Of a stretch of 64,000 nucleotides of DNA, positions 25,824 through 34,039 are shown piece by piece. Below the pieces are notes generated by a model, which worked only from the letters and a program-made list of their open reading frames with translations, made no database searches and was not told the origin of the DNA. Each line of letters begins with the position of its first letter. Within the stretch, counting starts at the first letter, position 1. Source of the DNA: an uncultured Megasphaera sp. (GTDB lineage Bacteria > Bacillota > Negativicutes > Veillonellales > Megasphaeraceae); NCBI GenBank assembly GCA_900554215.1, contig USGG01000001.1, forward strand, positions 1 to 64,000. The letters are read 5' to 3'. The position numbers and the translations under genes are program-made.

Positions 25824-25900
25824 TTGACACTGCCTTTTGCCATATCCTATAATAATACGAGTATTACAGGCTGATTTCGCGTGGAATCAGCCTCTTTATA
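25824..25900 (+). promoter_or_regulatory. trmB-rodA promoter followed by a leader hairpin
   Basis: TTGACA at 25824-25829, 18 bp and TATAAT at 25848-25853 form a near-consensus promoter. A few bases into the transcript GGCTGATT (25869-25876) pairs with AATCAGCC (25885-25892), followed by TCTTTATA. This is either a weak attenuator-like terminator or a 5' stabilising hairpin; the strong trmB Shine-Dalgarno follows. Confidence 0.7.
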
Positions 25901-25922
25901 TACGCAGATAAAGGAGGAACTC

Positions 25923-26597
25923 ATGCGTTTACGGAGAAAACCGTGGATTGACGAGGCTATTTTGGATTACGCTTCGTTCGTCCACTTGGAACATTGTGAA
26001 GAATATAAAGGAAAATGGCGGGAGCTGTTCGAAGATCCGGACAAGCCTCTGTGGGTAGAGCTCGGTACGGGCAAGGGGAATTTCATTTCTCAAATGGCTC
26101 AGCTGCACCCGGAAGCCAACTTCATCGGCATTGAAATCCAGGTCGGCGTCCTGTATTATGCCGGCAAGAAATGCGCCGCCGCCGAAGTGAACAACGTTCA
26201 TCTGCTGCGGTTTGACGTGGCCCGTTTGGAAGAAATCTTCGCGCCCGGCGAAGTATCCCGCTTTTTTATCAACTTCTGCGACCCTTGGCCGAAGAAGCGT
26301 CACGCCAAGCGCCGCCTGACGTACCGCGATTTTCTCGACCGATACGCCCGCCTGCTGGCGGAAGGCGGCCGCATCGATTTTAAATCTGACAACGCGGGCT
26401 TGTTCGACTTTACGCTGGAAGAATTTAAGGAACGGCAGTGGCAGCTGTCGGAAGTGACGTACGATCTTCATCACAGCGATATCGTCAACGAAGCGATGAC
26501 CGAATACGAAGCAAAATTCAGCGCGAAAGGACAGCCTATTTTTCATTGCGCGGCTATGCCGCCGGCCGGAGGAATAGGTCATGACGAAGGAAACTAA
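25923..26597 (+). CDS. trmB: tRNA (guanine-N7)-methyltransferase
   Basis: TrmB methylates G46 of tRNA with SAM. The 224-residue protein shows the SAM-binding VELGTGKGNFISQMA near residue 41, GIEIQVGVLYYA near 65, and the TrmB signature FCDPWPKKRHAKRRL near 118. An upstream in-frame ATG at 25881 lies in the leader hairpin; AAAGGAGG before ATG 25923 decides the start. It overlaps rodA by 17 bp. Confidence 0.93.
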   Translation: MRLRRKPWIDEAILDYASFVHLEHCEEYKGKWRELFEDPDKPLWVELGTGKGNFISQMAQLHPEANFIGIEIQVGVLYYAGKKCAAAEVNNVHLLRFDVARLEEIFAPGEVSRFFINFCDPWPKKRHAKRRLTYRDFLDRYARLLAEGGRIDFKSDNAGLFDFTLEEFKERQWQLSEVTYDLHHSDIVNEAMTEYEAKFSAKGQPIFHCAAMPPAGGIGHDEGN

Positions 26598-27819
26598 AGA
26601 ACTGCGGCGGACCTACTGGGCTCTGCTGACGGCCTTTGCCCTGCTGATTGCCATGGGAATGGCCAACGTATTCAGCGCGACCTTCGTGTCCGACCGGGTA
26701 CACGGTATGTTTTTCAATCATTTAATACGGCAGGCCGGCTTCTTTGCCGTTGGCATGATACCGGCTCTGATTTTGTATAAGAAGGATTACCGTATATGGC
26801 GGAAGCATACGCAATGGATTATGGCCATAGCTGTTTTTCTTCTGCTGATTGTCTTTCCCATCGGCATCGTCGTCAACGGCGCCCGCCGCTGGATCGGCAT
26901 CGCCGGTTTTACCTTTCAGCCGTCGGAAGTGGCGAAGCTGGCTGGTATTTTGTATGCGGCGTCCCATTTGGCCGACTTCTTGGAAAAGCACAGGCCCATT
27001 GAGTTTTTATACCGCCTGTCTCATGGCAAAGACGTCGTATTCTGGCGGCGTCTGCGGTTTGTGCCCCATATTGCCCTATGGGGGCCGCTGCTCATGTTTC
27101 TGCTGGTCATGGAACAGCCCGACGCCGGCACGGCCTTTGTCATCCTGGCGATTCCGGCGGTCATGGTCTTTGCCGGCGGCGCACGCCTGTCCCATATTAA
27201 GTGGCACTGCGCCGTACTGGGCGGCGGCGCGCTGCTGTACCTGCTGTCGGCGCCGTACCGCATGAACCGCATCATCGCCTGGCTCGACCCTTGGGAATAT
27301 GAAAAGACGCTGGGCTATCAGACGGTGCAGAGTCTCATCGCCATCGGCTCCGGCGGCATCCTGGGACAGGGCATCGGCGACGGCGTCAGCAAATTCAGCT
27401 ATCTGCCTGAAGCCCATACGGACTTTGCCTTCGCCATACTAGCTCAAGAATGGGGACTGCGCGGGTCTATTTTTATCCTGCTCCTGTTCTGCACGGTCGT
27501 CTATTTCGGAGCCATGACGGCCTGGAACTGCCGGGACAAATTCGGTATGTTTACGGCCTTGGGCATTACGCTGTACTTCGGCGGCCAGGGCTTTATCAAC
27601 ATCGGCATGGTCTGCGGCGTCCTGCCCGTCGTCGGCGTGCCCCTGCCCTTTATCAGCTACGGCGGCACGTCTTTGGTAGTCAACATGGCGGCGGCAGCCC
27701 TGCTGCTCAACATTTGCAGGCAAAATTACAAGCAGGCCATGGAACGGGCCGCGGCGGAACCGCAGCCTGTCCTGCGGTCTATGAAGGAAGAAACGCGCAG
27801 CCGGTTTCCCCTGCGCTGA
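26581..27819 (+). CDS. rodA: Rod-shape-determining SEDS peptidoglycan polymerase RodA/FtsW family
   Basis: The 412-residue integral membrane protein is of the SEDS family of peptidoglycan glycosyltransferases. Around ten transmembrane helices are visible, with signature segments FTFQPSEVAKLAG near 103, MEQPDAGTAFVILAIP near 176 (catalytic Asp) and PLPFISYGGTSLVVN near 356. RodA versus FtsW cannot be decided by eye; absence of cell-division genes nearby slightly favours RodA. It overlaps trmB and is followed 18 bp later by uraA. Confidence 0.85.
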   Translation: MTKETKELRRTYWALLTAFALLIAMGMANVFSATFVSDRVHGMFFNHLIRQAGFFAVGMIPALILYKKDYRIWRKHTQWIMAIAVFLLLIVFPIGIVVNGARRWIGIAGFTFQPSEVAKLAGILYAASHLADFLEKHRPIEFLYRLSHGKDVVFWRRLRFVPHIALWGPLLMFLLVMEQPDAGTAFVILAIPAVMVFAGGARLSHIKWHCAVLGGGALLYLLSAPYRMNRIIAWLDPWEYEKTLGYQTVQSLIAIGSGGILGQGIGDGVSKFSYLPEAHTDFAFAILAQEWGLRGSIFILLLFCTVVYFGAMTAWNCRDKFGMFTALGITLYFGGQGFINIGMVCGVLPVVGVPLPFISYGGTSLVVNMAAAALLLNICRQNYKQAMERAAAEPQPVLRSMKEETRSRFPLR

Positions 27820-27837
27820 TTGCATTAGGAGGAATAT

Positions 27838-29106
27838 ATGGAACAACGAAGGATTATTCACGTAGAGGAACGGCTGCCCCTGCTGCCGACGATTCCTCTC
27901 AGCCTGCAGCATTTGTTCGCCATGTTCGGTTCGACGGTGCTAGTGCCGTTCCTGCTGCACGTAGATCCGGCGACGGCCCTGTTTATGAACGGCATCGGCA
28001 CGCTCATCTACCTGACCATCTGCAAATGGCGGCTGCCGGCGTACCTGGGCTCGAGCTTTGCCTTTATCTCGCCGGTCCTGGCCGTCTGCGCCGTGCCGGG
28101 CATGTCCTACGGCGACGCCCAAGGGGGCTTTATCGTCTTCGGCCTGTCCTTTATTGTCATTGCGGCCCTCGTCGACAAAATCGGCACGAAGTGGATCGAC
28201 GTCCTCTTCCCGCCGGCGGCGATGGGCTCTATCGTAGCCATCATCGGCCTGGAGCTGGCTCCGCTGGCCATGACCATGTCGGGCTATATGGGCGAAGCTC
28301 AGGGCATGTCCAACGAAACGGCCATGATCATCTCGACCTTTACGCTCGTCGTCACGATCCTCACCAGCGTGCTGGGCCGGGGCTTCCTGGGCATTATTCC
28401 CATCCTGGTCGGCGTCGTCGCCGGCTATATCCTGTCGTATTTCATGGGCGTCGTCGACTTGAGCCACGTGCAGGAGACGCCGTGGTTTGCTTTCCCGACA
28501 TTCTACAAGCCGGAATTTAACCTCAGCGCCATCATGATGATTATGCCGGCCCTGTTCGTCGTACTGGCTGAGCACCTGGGGCATCTCTTCGTGACCAGCG
28601 ACATCGTCGGCCGCGACCTCATCAAAGATCCGGGCCTGCACCGCTCCCTCTTTGCCGACGGCGTGTCCAACGTCCTGTCGGGCCTTCTCGGCTCGACGCC
28701 GAATACGACGTACGGCGAAAACATGGGCGTCATGGCCATTACAGGCGTATACAGCACCTGGGTCATCGGCGGCGCTGCCGTCTTCGCCATTATCTTTTCC
28801 TTTATCGGCAAGATAGCCGCCCTCATTCACGCCATTCCGACGCCGGTTATGGGCGGAGTGTGCATTCTCCTGTTTGGCTTCATCGCCGCGTCGGGCCTGC
28901 GCATGCTCGTCGAAAAGAAGGTTGACTACACTCGGTCGAAGAACCTCATTCTCACGGCCGTGACGATGATTTCCGGCCTCAGCGGCGCGACCATCGTTTT
29001 CGGTCCCGTTCAGCTCAAGGGCATGGGCCTTGCGACGGTCGTCGCCATGGTGCTGAGCCTCATCTTCCTGCTCTTTGAACGGCTGCATTGGGCAAATAGA
29101 AATTAA
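27838..29106 (+). CDS. uraA: Uracil/xanthine permease (NCS2 family)
   Basis: The 422-residue transporter belongs to the NCS2 nucleobase:cation symporters and fits the UraA subgroup, which takes up uracil. It has the N-terminal HLFAMFGSTVLVPFL helix, multiple membrane helices, VVLAEHLGH near 240 with the conserved Glu that binds the base, and GSTPNTTYGENMGV near 284 with the second conserved Glu. AGGAGG precedes the ATG. It may be co-transcribed with rodA and is closed by a terminator. Confidence 0.88.
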   Translation: MEQRRIIHVEERLPLLPTIPLSLQHLFAMFGSTVLVPFLLHVDPATALFMNGIGTLIYLTICKWRLPAYLGSSFAFISPVLAVCAVPGMSYGDAQGGFIVFGLSFIVIAALVDKIGTKWIDVLFPPAAMGSIVAIIGLELAPLAMTMSGYMGEAQGMSNETAMIISTFTLVVTILTSVLGRGFLGIIPILVGVVAGYILSYFMGVVDLSHVQETPWFAFPTFYKPEFNLSAIMMIMPALFVVLAEHLGHLFVTSDIVGRDLIKDPGLHRSLFADGVSNVLSGLLGSTPNTTYGENMGVMAITGVYSTWVIGGAAVFAIIFSFIGKIAALIHAIPTPVMGGVCILLFGFIAASGLRMLVEKKVDYTRSKNLILTAVTMISGLSGATIVFGPVQLKGMGLATVVAMVLSLIFLLFERLHWANRN

Positions 29107-29119
29107 TACGATTTACAGA

Positions 29120-29153
29120 AAACGGCCTGCTGCTTGTGCGACAGGTCGTTTAT
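29120..29153 (+). terminator. Terminator after uraA
   Basis: ACGGCCTG (29122-29129) pairs with CAGGTCGT (29142-29149) with a G-U pair and is followed by TTATT. It lies just after the uraA stop codon. Confidence 0.7.
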
Positions 29154-29280
29154 TGCTAAACAAAGAAAGCTGTAGTAGTATAAGTACTAAGAAGTTTTGG
29201 GTTTCAGCGTAAATGTTTTGTAGAAGAATGAGCTGCCGATGCAGCGTAGTGAATGACATGTGATAAAGGAGCTGAAGTGC

Positions 29281-29817
29281 ATGAAACAATATATACAGCC
29301 GTTCGATTACGCCGGGAAGATTTTGCAGCAGCTGCCGAAGGGAGTGCTGCTGACTACCAAGGCTGCCGGTAAGGTGAACAGCATGACGATTGGCTGGGGA
29401 ACGATGGGTATTGAATGGAGGAAGCCTGTTTTCGTCGTTTATGTGCGGGAAAACCGCTTTACGCGTTTTCAGCTCGACAGGAATCCTCAATTTACAGTGA
29501 ATGTTCCCTTAGGAGAATACGATAAGAATATATTGACATATTGCGGTACCCATTCGGGGGCTCATATGGATAAGCTTGCTGAGCTGCGGCTGACCTTAGC
29601 AGATGGTGAGATGGTAGACGTTCCGGCCATACGGGAACTGCCGCTGACGCTGGAATGCCGGGTTTTGTATCAGCAAAAACAGGTTTTGGAAGCACTGCCT
29701 GCGGAGGTGCAGCATAGCTGCTATCCGCAGGATATAGACAGTACGGCCAGTGGTGCTAATAAAGATATACACATTGCCTATTACGGCGAAATCATGAATG
29801 CTTATATTATTAAATAA
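29281..29817 (+). CDS. Flavin reductase-like domain protein
   Basis: The 178-residue protein resembles the flavin-reductase-like (FMN-binding split barrel) family, with LTTKAAGKVNSMTIGWGTMGIEW near residues 26-46 and the RENRFTRFQLDRNPQFTVNV stretch near 59. Such proteins bind FMN and may reduce flavin with NAD(P)H. AAGGAG lies 9 bp before ATG 29281; an in-frame ATG seven codons upstream lacks a good site. It is monocistronic and followed by a terminator. Confidence 0.8.
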   Translation: MKQYIQPFDYAGKILQQLPKGVLLTTKAAGKVNSMTIGWGTMGIEWRKPVFVVYVRENRFTRFQLDRNPQFTVNVPLGEYDKNILTYCGTHSGAHMDKLAELRLTLADGEMVDVPAIRELPLTLECRVLYQQKQVLEALPAEVQHSCYPQDIDSTASGANKDIHIAYYGEIMNAYIIK

Positions 29818-29832
29818 TTTTACATGATATAA

Positions 29833-29869
29833 GGAAAGGAGCTGGAGCAACGGCTTCTTTCTTTTTTAT
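29833..29869 (+). terminator. Terminator after the flavin reductase gene
   Basis: GAAAGGAGC and GGCTTCTTTC form a stem with a loop of about 9 bases, followed by TTTTTT. It precedes the hydE promoter. Confidence 0.65.
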
Positions 29870-29878
29870 CTGTCCATG

Positions 29879-29907
29879 TTGACTTTTTTTGACAACTCAT
29901 ATACGAT
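29879..29907 (+). promoter_or_regulatory. hydE promoter
   Basis: TTGACT at 29879-29884, a 17-bp spacer and TACGAT at 29902-29907 lie about 60 bp upstream of hydE. Confidence 0.6.
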
Positions 29908-29967
29908 AAGGCCAGCAGTCGGAAGAGCATCTGCCTATACGTAGTTACTAAGACAAAGGAGACGCCT

Positions 29968-31068
29968 ATGGATCTTCAAGCTGTATTACATAAAAAAAAC
30001 TTAACTCGCGACGATTTGATTTACCTGCTCAGCCTGACCGACGCCGACGAGCTGCAGGCCTTGTACGACCGGGCCTATGAGGTCAAGGCGGCCAACGTCG
30101 GCCGCGTCGTCTATTACCGCGGCCTCGTTGAGTTTTCCAACCGCTGCATCAAGAACTGTCTGTACTGCGGCATCCGTCGGGACAACGACGAAGTGGATCG
30201 GTTTGATACCGACCGGGACGATATCCTGGCGATGGCGAAATGGGCTTACGACAACCAGTACGGTTCCCTGACGCTTCAGTCGGGCGAACGGCAGGATGAG
30301 GCGTTTATCGGCTACATCGAAGGGTTGGTGCGGGATATCAAGTCCCTGAGCCATGGCGAGCTGGGCATTACCCTCTGCGTCGGCGAGCAGGACGAGGAGG
30401 CTTACCGCCGCTGGTTTGAAGCCGGTGCGCACCGCTATCTGCTGCGCATCGAGACGAGCAATCCCGCATTATACGCCAAGCTTCATCCGCAGGACGGCCA
30501 CCATCAATGGCAGGTTCGTAAGAACTGCCTCGACGTGCTGCGGGCCATTGGCTATCAGGTCGGCACCGGCGACATGAGCGGCCTGCCCGGCCAGACCATA
30601 GAAGATTTGGCCGACGACATCTTGTTTTACCGCGACATGGATATCGACATGATCGGCATGGGTCCCTACGTCGTCCATCACAATACGCCTCTTGGCAAGG
30701 CCGTCGTAGCCCAGGGGCTCGATTCAGCCGAGGGGAAACGCCGCCGTCTGGAGCTGGGCCTCAAGATGATCGCCGTGACGCGCCTGTTTTTGCCGGACGT
30801 CAACATCGCCTCGACGACAGCTTTGCAGGCCCTGCATCCCATGGGCCGAGAGCTGGGCCTTAAAGCCGGGGCCAACGTCCTCATGCCCATCGTGACGGTG
30901 CCGAAGTTCCGTTCTCAGTATTTGCTGTACGACAACAAGCCCTGCGTAGAAGACACGCCGGGCCAATGCAAGGACTGCCTGGCAGCCCGCGTCGCGTCGG
31001 TCGGCGATACGGTAGGGCTCGGCCAGTGGGGCGATTCGCCGCATTTTTTCCATAAGCAAAAGACATAG
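29968..31068 (+). CDS. hydE: [FeFe]-hydrogenase H-cluster radical SAM maturase HydE
   Basis: HydE is a radical SAM enzyme that helps build the diiron subcluster of [FeFe] hydrogenase. In the 366-residue protein the CX3CX2C cluster motif reads CIKNCLYCG near residue 64. Other HydE features include TLQSGERQDEAF near 99, TGDMSGLPGQT near 204 and MGPYVVHHNTPL near 233. The C-terminus has Cys residues in a CVEDTPGQCKDC segment, as in some HydE proteins. hydF and hydG are not nearby. AAAGGAG precedes the ATG. It has its own promoter. Confidence 0.9.
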   Translation: MDLQAVLHKKNLTRDDLIYLLSLTDADELQALYDRAYEVKAANVGRVVYYRGLVEFSNRCIKNCLYCGIRRDNDEVDRFDTDRDDILAMAKWAYDNQYGSLTLQSGERQDEAFIGYIEGLVRDIKSLSHGELGITLCVGEQDEEAYRRWFEAGAHRYLLRIETSNPALYAKLHPQDGHHQWQVRKNCLDVLRAIGYQVGTGDMSGLPGQTIEDLADDILFYRDMDIDMIGMGPYVVHHNTPLGKAVVAQGLDSAEGKRRRLELGLKMIAVTRLFLPDVNIASTTALQALHPMGRELGLKAGANVLMPIVTVPKFRSQYLLYDNKPCVEDTPGQCKDCLAARVASVGDTVGLGQWGDSPHFFHKQKT

Positions 31069-31089
31069 GTATACTAATTTTGCATACAG

Positions 31090-31119
31090 TTGCCAAAGCG
31101 CCTTTTCGTAGGTCATAAT
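31090..31119 (+). promoter_or_regulatory. Promoter of the acyl-CoA dehydrogenase gene
   Basis: TTGCCA at 31090-31095, 18 bp and CATAAT at 31114-31119 lie about 35 bp before the gene. Confidence 0.5.
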
Positions 31120-31153
31120 AGAAGTATACCTTACGACGAAAGGCGGGATTTCT

Positions 31154-32290
31154 ATGCGGTTGACAGAAGAACAGCGAGATATACAGATGATGGTGCGCAA
31201 ATATGCGCAGGAAAAGATCGCGCCCCTGGCGAAGAATATCGACGAGACGGGGCGGTTCCCGGCCGAGGCGATTCAGGGATTGTCCGACATGGGCATTATG
31301 GGGCTGAACATTCCCGAAGAATACGGCGGAGCCGGCATGGATGAAATCTGCAAGGTCGTTGCTATTGAAGAAGTGGCGAAATGCTGCGCCAGTACGGCGG
31401 AGATCTTGGCCGTTCACCTGCTGGTCAACGATATTATCGTCAAGCGCGGTACGGAAGAACAAAAACGGGAGTTTTTGCCGGCAGCAGCTGAAGGGCGTTT
31501 GGGGGCCTTTGCCCTGACCGAAGCCGGAGCCGGTACAGATGCCGGCGGGCTGACGACCAAGGCTGTCTATGCAGACGGACACTATGTATTAAACGGCACG
31601 AAGTGCTTTATCAGCAATATGGGGCCTCATGAAGGCCATCACGTCGTAGTCATTGCCGTGACGGACAAGGAAAAGGGGACTCGCGGCGGCATGACAGCCT
31701 TTTTGATGAAGCGGGACACGCCGGGGTTTTCTCTGGGCAAGACGGAAGACAAGATGGGAATTCGCGGCGCTGCTGTGTCGGAGCTGATTTTTACGGATTG
31801 TGCTGTGCCGGAATCGTGCGTGCTGGGACGTGTCGGCGACGGCTTTAAGGTCGCCATGAGCGGCCTCGACGGCGGGCGCATCGGCATTGCCGCCCAATCC
31901 CTCGGCGTAGCCGAAGCGGCCATGGCCAGTGCTGTGAAATATGCGAAGGAGCGGGTCCAATTCGGCAAGCCCATTGCGGCCAAGCAGGGACTGCAGTGGT
32001 ACCTGGCCGACATGGCGACGCGTTTGGAAGCGGCTCGGCTCCTCGTATACAACGCCGCGTCGGAACGGATGGCCGGCGGCGATATCAGCCAGGCGGCGGC
32101 GATGGCGAAGTATTATGCCTCTGAAGCAGCCTGCTGCATCTGCGATTTGTCCTTGCAGATACACGGCGGTTACGGCTACATGAAGGACTATGACATCGAA
32201 CGCCTGTACCGCGACGCCCGCATCCTGCGGATTTATGAAGGGACGAGCGAAGTACAGAAAATGGTCATTGCCAGACACGTGCTGCAATAA
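31154..32290 (+). CDS. Acyl-CoA dehydrogenase (butyryl-CoA dehydrogenase type)
   Basis: This 378-residue flavoprotein introduces a trans-2,3 double bond in a short acyl-CoA, or in butyrate/caproate producers runs in reverse with electron bifurcation. Family motifs are complete: ALTEAGAGTDAGG near 118, CFISNMG near 148, RVQFGKPIAAKQ near 267, and the catalytic Glu in RIYEGTSEVQKMVIAR near 358. The neighbouring etfAB genes usually linked with bcd are absent, so it may be a paralogue for another acyl-CoA. It is monocistronic with its own promoter and terminator. Confidence 0.88.
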   Translation: MRLTEEQRDIQMMVRKYAQEKIAPLAKNIDETGRFPAEAIQGLSDMGIMGLNIPEEYGGAGMDEICKVVAIEEVAKCCASTAEILAVHLLVNDIIVKRGTEEQKREFLPAAAEGRLGAFALTEAGAGTDAGGLTTKAVYADGHYVLNGTKCFISNMGPHEGHHVVVIAVTDKEKGTRGGMTAFLMKRDTPGFSLGKTEDKMGIRGAAVSELIFTDCAVPESCVLGRVGDGFKVAMSGLDGGRIGIAAQSLGVAEAAMASAVKYAKERVQFGKPIAAKQGLQWYLADMATRLEAARLLVYNAASERMAGGDISQAAAMAKYYASEAACCICDLSLQIHGGYGYMKDYDIERLYRDARILRIYEGTSEVQKMVIARHVLQ

Positions 32291-32308
32291 GATGTGAATT
32301 TGATACGA

Positions 32309-32352
32309 CATACCCTCTTTGCTGGATCGTAAGGCAAGGAGGGTATGTTTGT
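32309..32352 (+). terminator. Terminator after acyl-CoA dehydrogenase, with a second hairpin
   Basis: CATACCCTCTTTGC (32309-32322) pairs with GCAAGGAGGGTATG (32334-32347), followed by TTTGT. A second stem, GCCGTCTTC/GAAGACGGC at 32370-32396, stands 20 bp further on with a weaker T-tract. Confidence 0.8.
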
Positions 32353-32501
32353 ATTGATATGACAAAATAGCCGTCTTCAATGCGAGGGAAGACGGCATTT
32401 GTGGATGTAACGCGGCGAGGTCTTGCCAAGGTGCGGGCAGTCATAGTATTATCAAGCTAATTCAAATTCAGGAGCATAGCGTTTAGATGAGGGGGATTCA
32501 G

Positions 32502-33728
32502 ATGAACAGAGCAGATGCAGCAGAACAAATCGTCGCCGATTTAAGAGAACTGGCGGCGCTTACGTCAGATGAAAATGGTGCCCAGCGCCTGTCGTGGACG
32601 CCAACGTGGCGGAAGGCGACGGAGTGGTTTCGCCGCCACATGGAAGCGGCCGGAGCCGAAGTGTCAATGGATGCCGTCGGCAATATATGGGCGAAGTTTG
32701 CCGGTGAAAGTGAAGCGTCCGTCGTCGTAGGAAGCCATATTGACTCCGTTCCGGACGGCGGCTGGCTGGACGGGGCCCTGGGCGTAGCGGCCGGCATGGG
32801 CTACGGCGCGTATTGCCTGGCTGGAAAAAAGCCGAAGAAGACCTTGTATGTCGTCGGCTGGGTCGATGAGGAAGGCATGGCCTTCGGCAAGAGCTGCTTT
32901 GGGTCTGCCGTTGCCAGCGGTTCTATGACGGCGCAGTCGGCGGCGTCTCTGACAACGAAGGACGGGCGATCCTTCGCCGACGTGCTGCGAACGTGCGGAC
33001 TGGACGGCGAGCGGATAGACGCGGCGAGGGCAGCTTTTGCAGCGCGGCAGGTCCAGGCCTATTTGGAACTGCACATCGAGCAGGCGCCGCTGCTGGCGCA
33101 GAACAAGACGAGCGCCGCCTGCGTGTACGGCGTGTGCGGCTGCCACCGCGAGTACATTACGTTTACGGGGCAGCAGAGCCATTGCGGTTCCCCTGTAGCG
33201 TTGCGGCGCGACGCCTTTTTAGCGGCTGCCGAAGCGACAGTTGATTTTAACAACATAGCCTTGAAATACGGCGCGTACTGCACTGTCGGGCAAGTAGACG
33301 TCGCGCCCAATGTCGTGACCATTTCTCCCGGCCGCTGCCGCATTTCCCTGGATATCCGCTGCATCGATGAAGAAACGTTTCAGACGATGATAGACGAAGC
33401 CCGCGCCGCCTATGAAGGGCGGGGCAAGGAACACGGTGTCTCTGTAGCGCATGATGTCATTTGGCATAAGGAGCCCGTATTGTTTGATGAAACGCTGAAA
33501 GCACTGTGCCGCCGTGCTGTCCAAGAGGAAACGGGAAGGGATGCCGTCATGTATTCCGCCCCGCTCCACGATGCCGTAGAAATGGTAAAGGCTGCGCCGT
33601 CCATCATGATGTTTGTCATGTCGGACCCGGGCATTTCCCACTGCAAGGAAGAAAATACGCCGGAACCAGCCTTAAAAGAAGGCATCCGGGCCTTCCTGCG
33701 GCTCATAGAAACCGTATTGGGAAGGTGA
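32502..33728 (+). CDS. Zn-dependent amidohydrolase (hydantoinase/carbamoylase family, M20-type)
   Basis: The 408-residue enzyme belongs to the M20/amidase group that includes N-carbamoyl-L-amino-acid hydrolase, allantoate amidohydrolase and beta-ureidopropionase. Metal-binding motifs are visible: GSHIDSVPDGGWLDGALGV near 77, DEEGMAFGKSC near 121, YLELHIEQAP near 186, and SGAPLHD-like SAPLHDAVEM near 350. The start is ATG 32502; an ATG five codons upstream overlaps the GGGGG ribosome site. Substrate cannot be assigned; no pyrimidine or purine degradation genes are nearby. Confidence 0.85.
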   Translation: MNRADAAEQIVADLRELAALTSDENGAQRLSWTPTWRKATEWFRRHMEAAGAEVSMDAVGNIWAKFAGESEASVVVGSHIDSVPDGGWLDGALGVAAGMGYGAYCLAGKKPKKTLYVVGWVDEEGMAFGKSCFGSAVASGSMTAQSAASLTTKDGRSFADVLRTCGLDGERIDAARAAFAARQVQAYLELHIEQAPLLAQNKTSAACVYGVCGCHREYITFTGQQSHCGSPVALRRDAFLAAAEATVDFNNIALKYGAYCTVGQVDVAPNVVTISPGRCRISLDIRCIDEETFQTMIDEARAAYEGRGKEHGVSVAHDVIWHKEPVLFDETLKALCRRAVQEETGRDAVMYSAPLHDAVEMVKAAPSIMMFVMSDPGISHCKEENTPEPALKEGIRAFLRLIETVLGR

Positions 33729-33735
33729 ATTTTTC

Positions 33736-33765
33736 TTGACGGAAATTATAGATGTTTGCTATAAT
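33736..33765 (+). promoter_or_regulatory. Promoter of tRNA-Ser
   Basis: TTGACG at 33736-33741, 18 bp and a consensus TATAAT at 33760-33765 precede the tRNA by 11 bp. Confidence 0.85.
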
Positions 33766-33776
33766 GATTCCGTTAT

Positions 33777-33865
33777 GGAAAGGTGTCCGAGTGGTTTAAG
33801 GAGCTAGTCTTGAAAACTAGTGATGCGGCAACGCACCGTGGGTTCGAATCCCACCCTTTCCGCCA
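33777..33865 (+). tRNA. tRNA-Ser(UGA)
   Basis: The 89-nt tRNA has acceptor stem GGAAAGG/CCTTTCC, anticodon stem CTAGT/ACTAG with loop CTTGAAA and anticodon TGA, the long variable arm typical of serine tRNAs, GTTCGAATC in the T-arm, and an encoded CCA at 33863-33865. An integrated element begins inside its 3' end; because the att core duplicates the tail of the tRNA, the gene remains intact. Confidence 0.97.
33852..33865. repeat. attL core at the 3' end of tRNA-Ser
   Basis: CACCCTTTCCGCCA, the 3' 14 bases of the tRNA gene, is repeated exactly at 43028-43041 on the far side of the island. With one mismatch the match extends 3 bases further upstream. This marks the crossover core used by the integrase at 34040-35215. 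Confidence 0.88.
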
Positions 33866-33880
33866 GCACATATTAGGAGA

Positions 33881-33966
33881 AGAAGGAATATTCGAAATCG
33901 TTTCTAAGCTGTTAACCATGCGGGTTCAGTGGCATTTGGGCGGTTAAAGAATATTCCTTCTTTTTT
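33881..33966 (+). terminator. Element-borne terminator for tRNA-Ser (long stem, long loop)
   Basis: AGAAGGAATATTC at 33881-33893 is exactly complementary to GAATATTCCTTCT at 33949-33961 and is followed by TTTTTT. TTAACC and GGTTAA form a nested stem in the 55-base loop. It sits 16 bp inside the element and can replace the original chromosomal terminator of the tRNA, which now lies beyond attR. Confidence 0.7.
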
Positions 33967-33983
33967 GCCTGTTTTTAAGGCTT

Positions 33984-34001
33984 TTGCGCCCTTTTTGCGC
34001 C
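33984..34001. repeat. 18-bp terminal direct repeat (left copy)
   Basis: TTGCGCCCTTTTTGCGCC is present here and again at 42964-42981, in the same orientation, near each end of the island. Each copy contains two TGCGCC half-sites 11 bp apart. It is a good candidate arm-type binding site for the integrase or its directionality factor. Confidence 0.7.
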
Positions 34002-34039
34002 CTCATTTGTGGGCGTCAGAGAGCAGTATTACGCCGTTT

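Noticed and set aside
27450..28520. A 356-codon plus-strand frame overlapping rodA and uraA
   Set aside because: It is a frame-shifted shadow of two clearly conserved membrane-protein genes and its translation is Arg/Pro-rich without motifs.
27940..29088. A 382-codon minus-strand frame antisense to uraA
   Set aside because: High-GC shadow of the permease gene; product is His/Asp/Arg-rich with no ribosome site.
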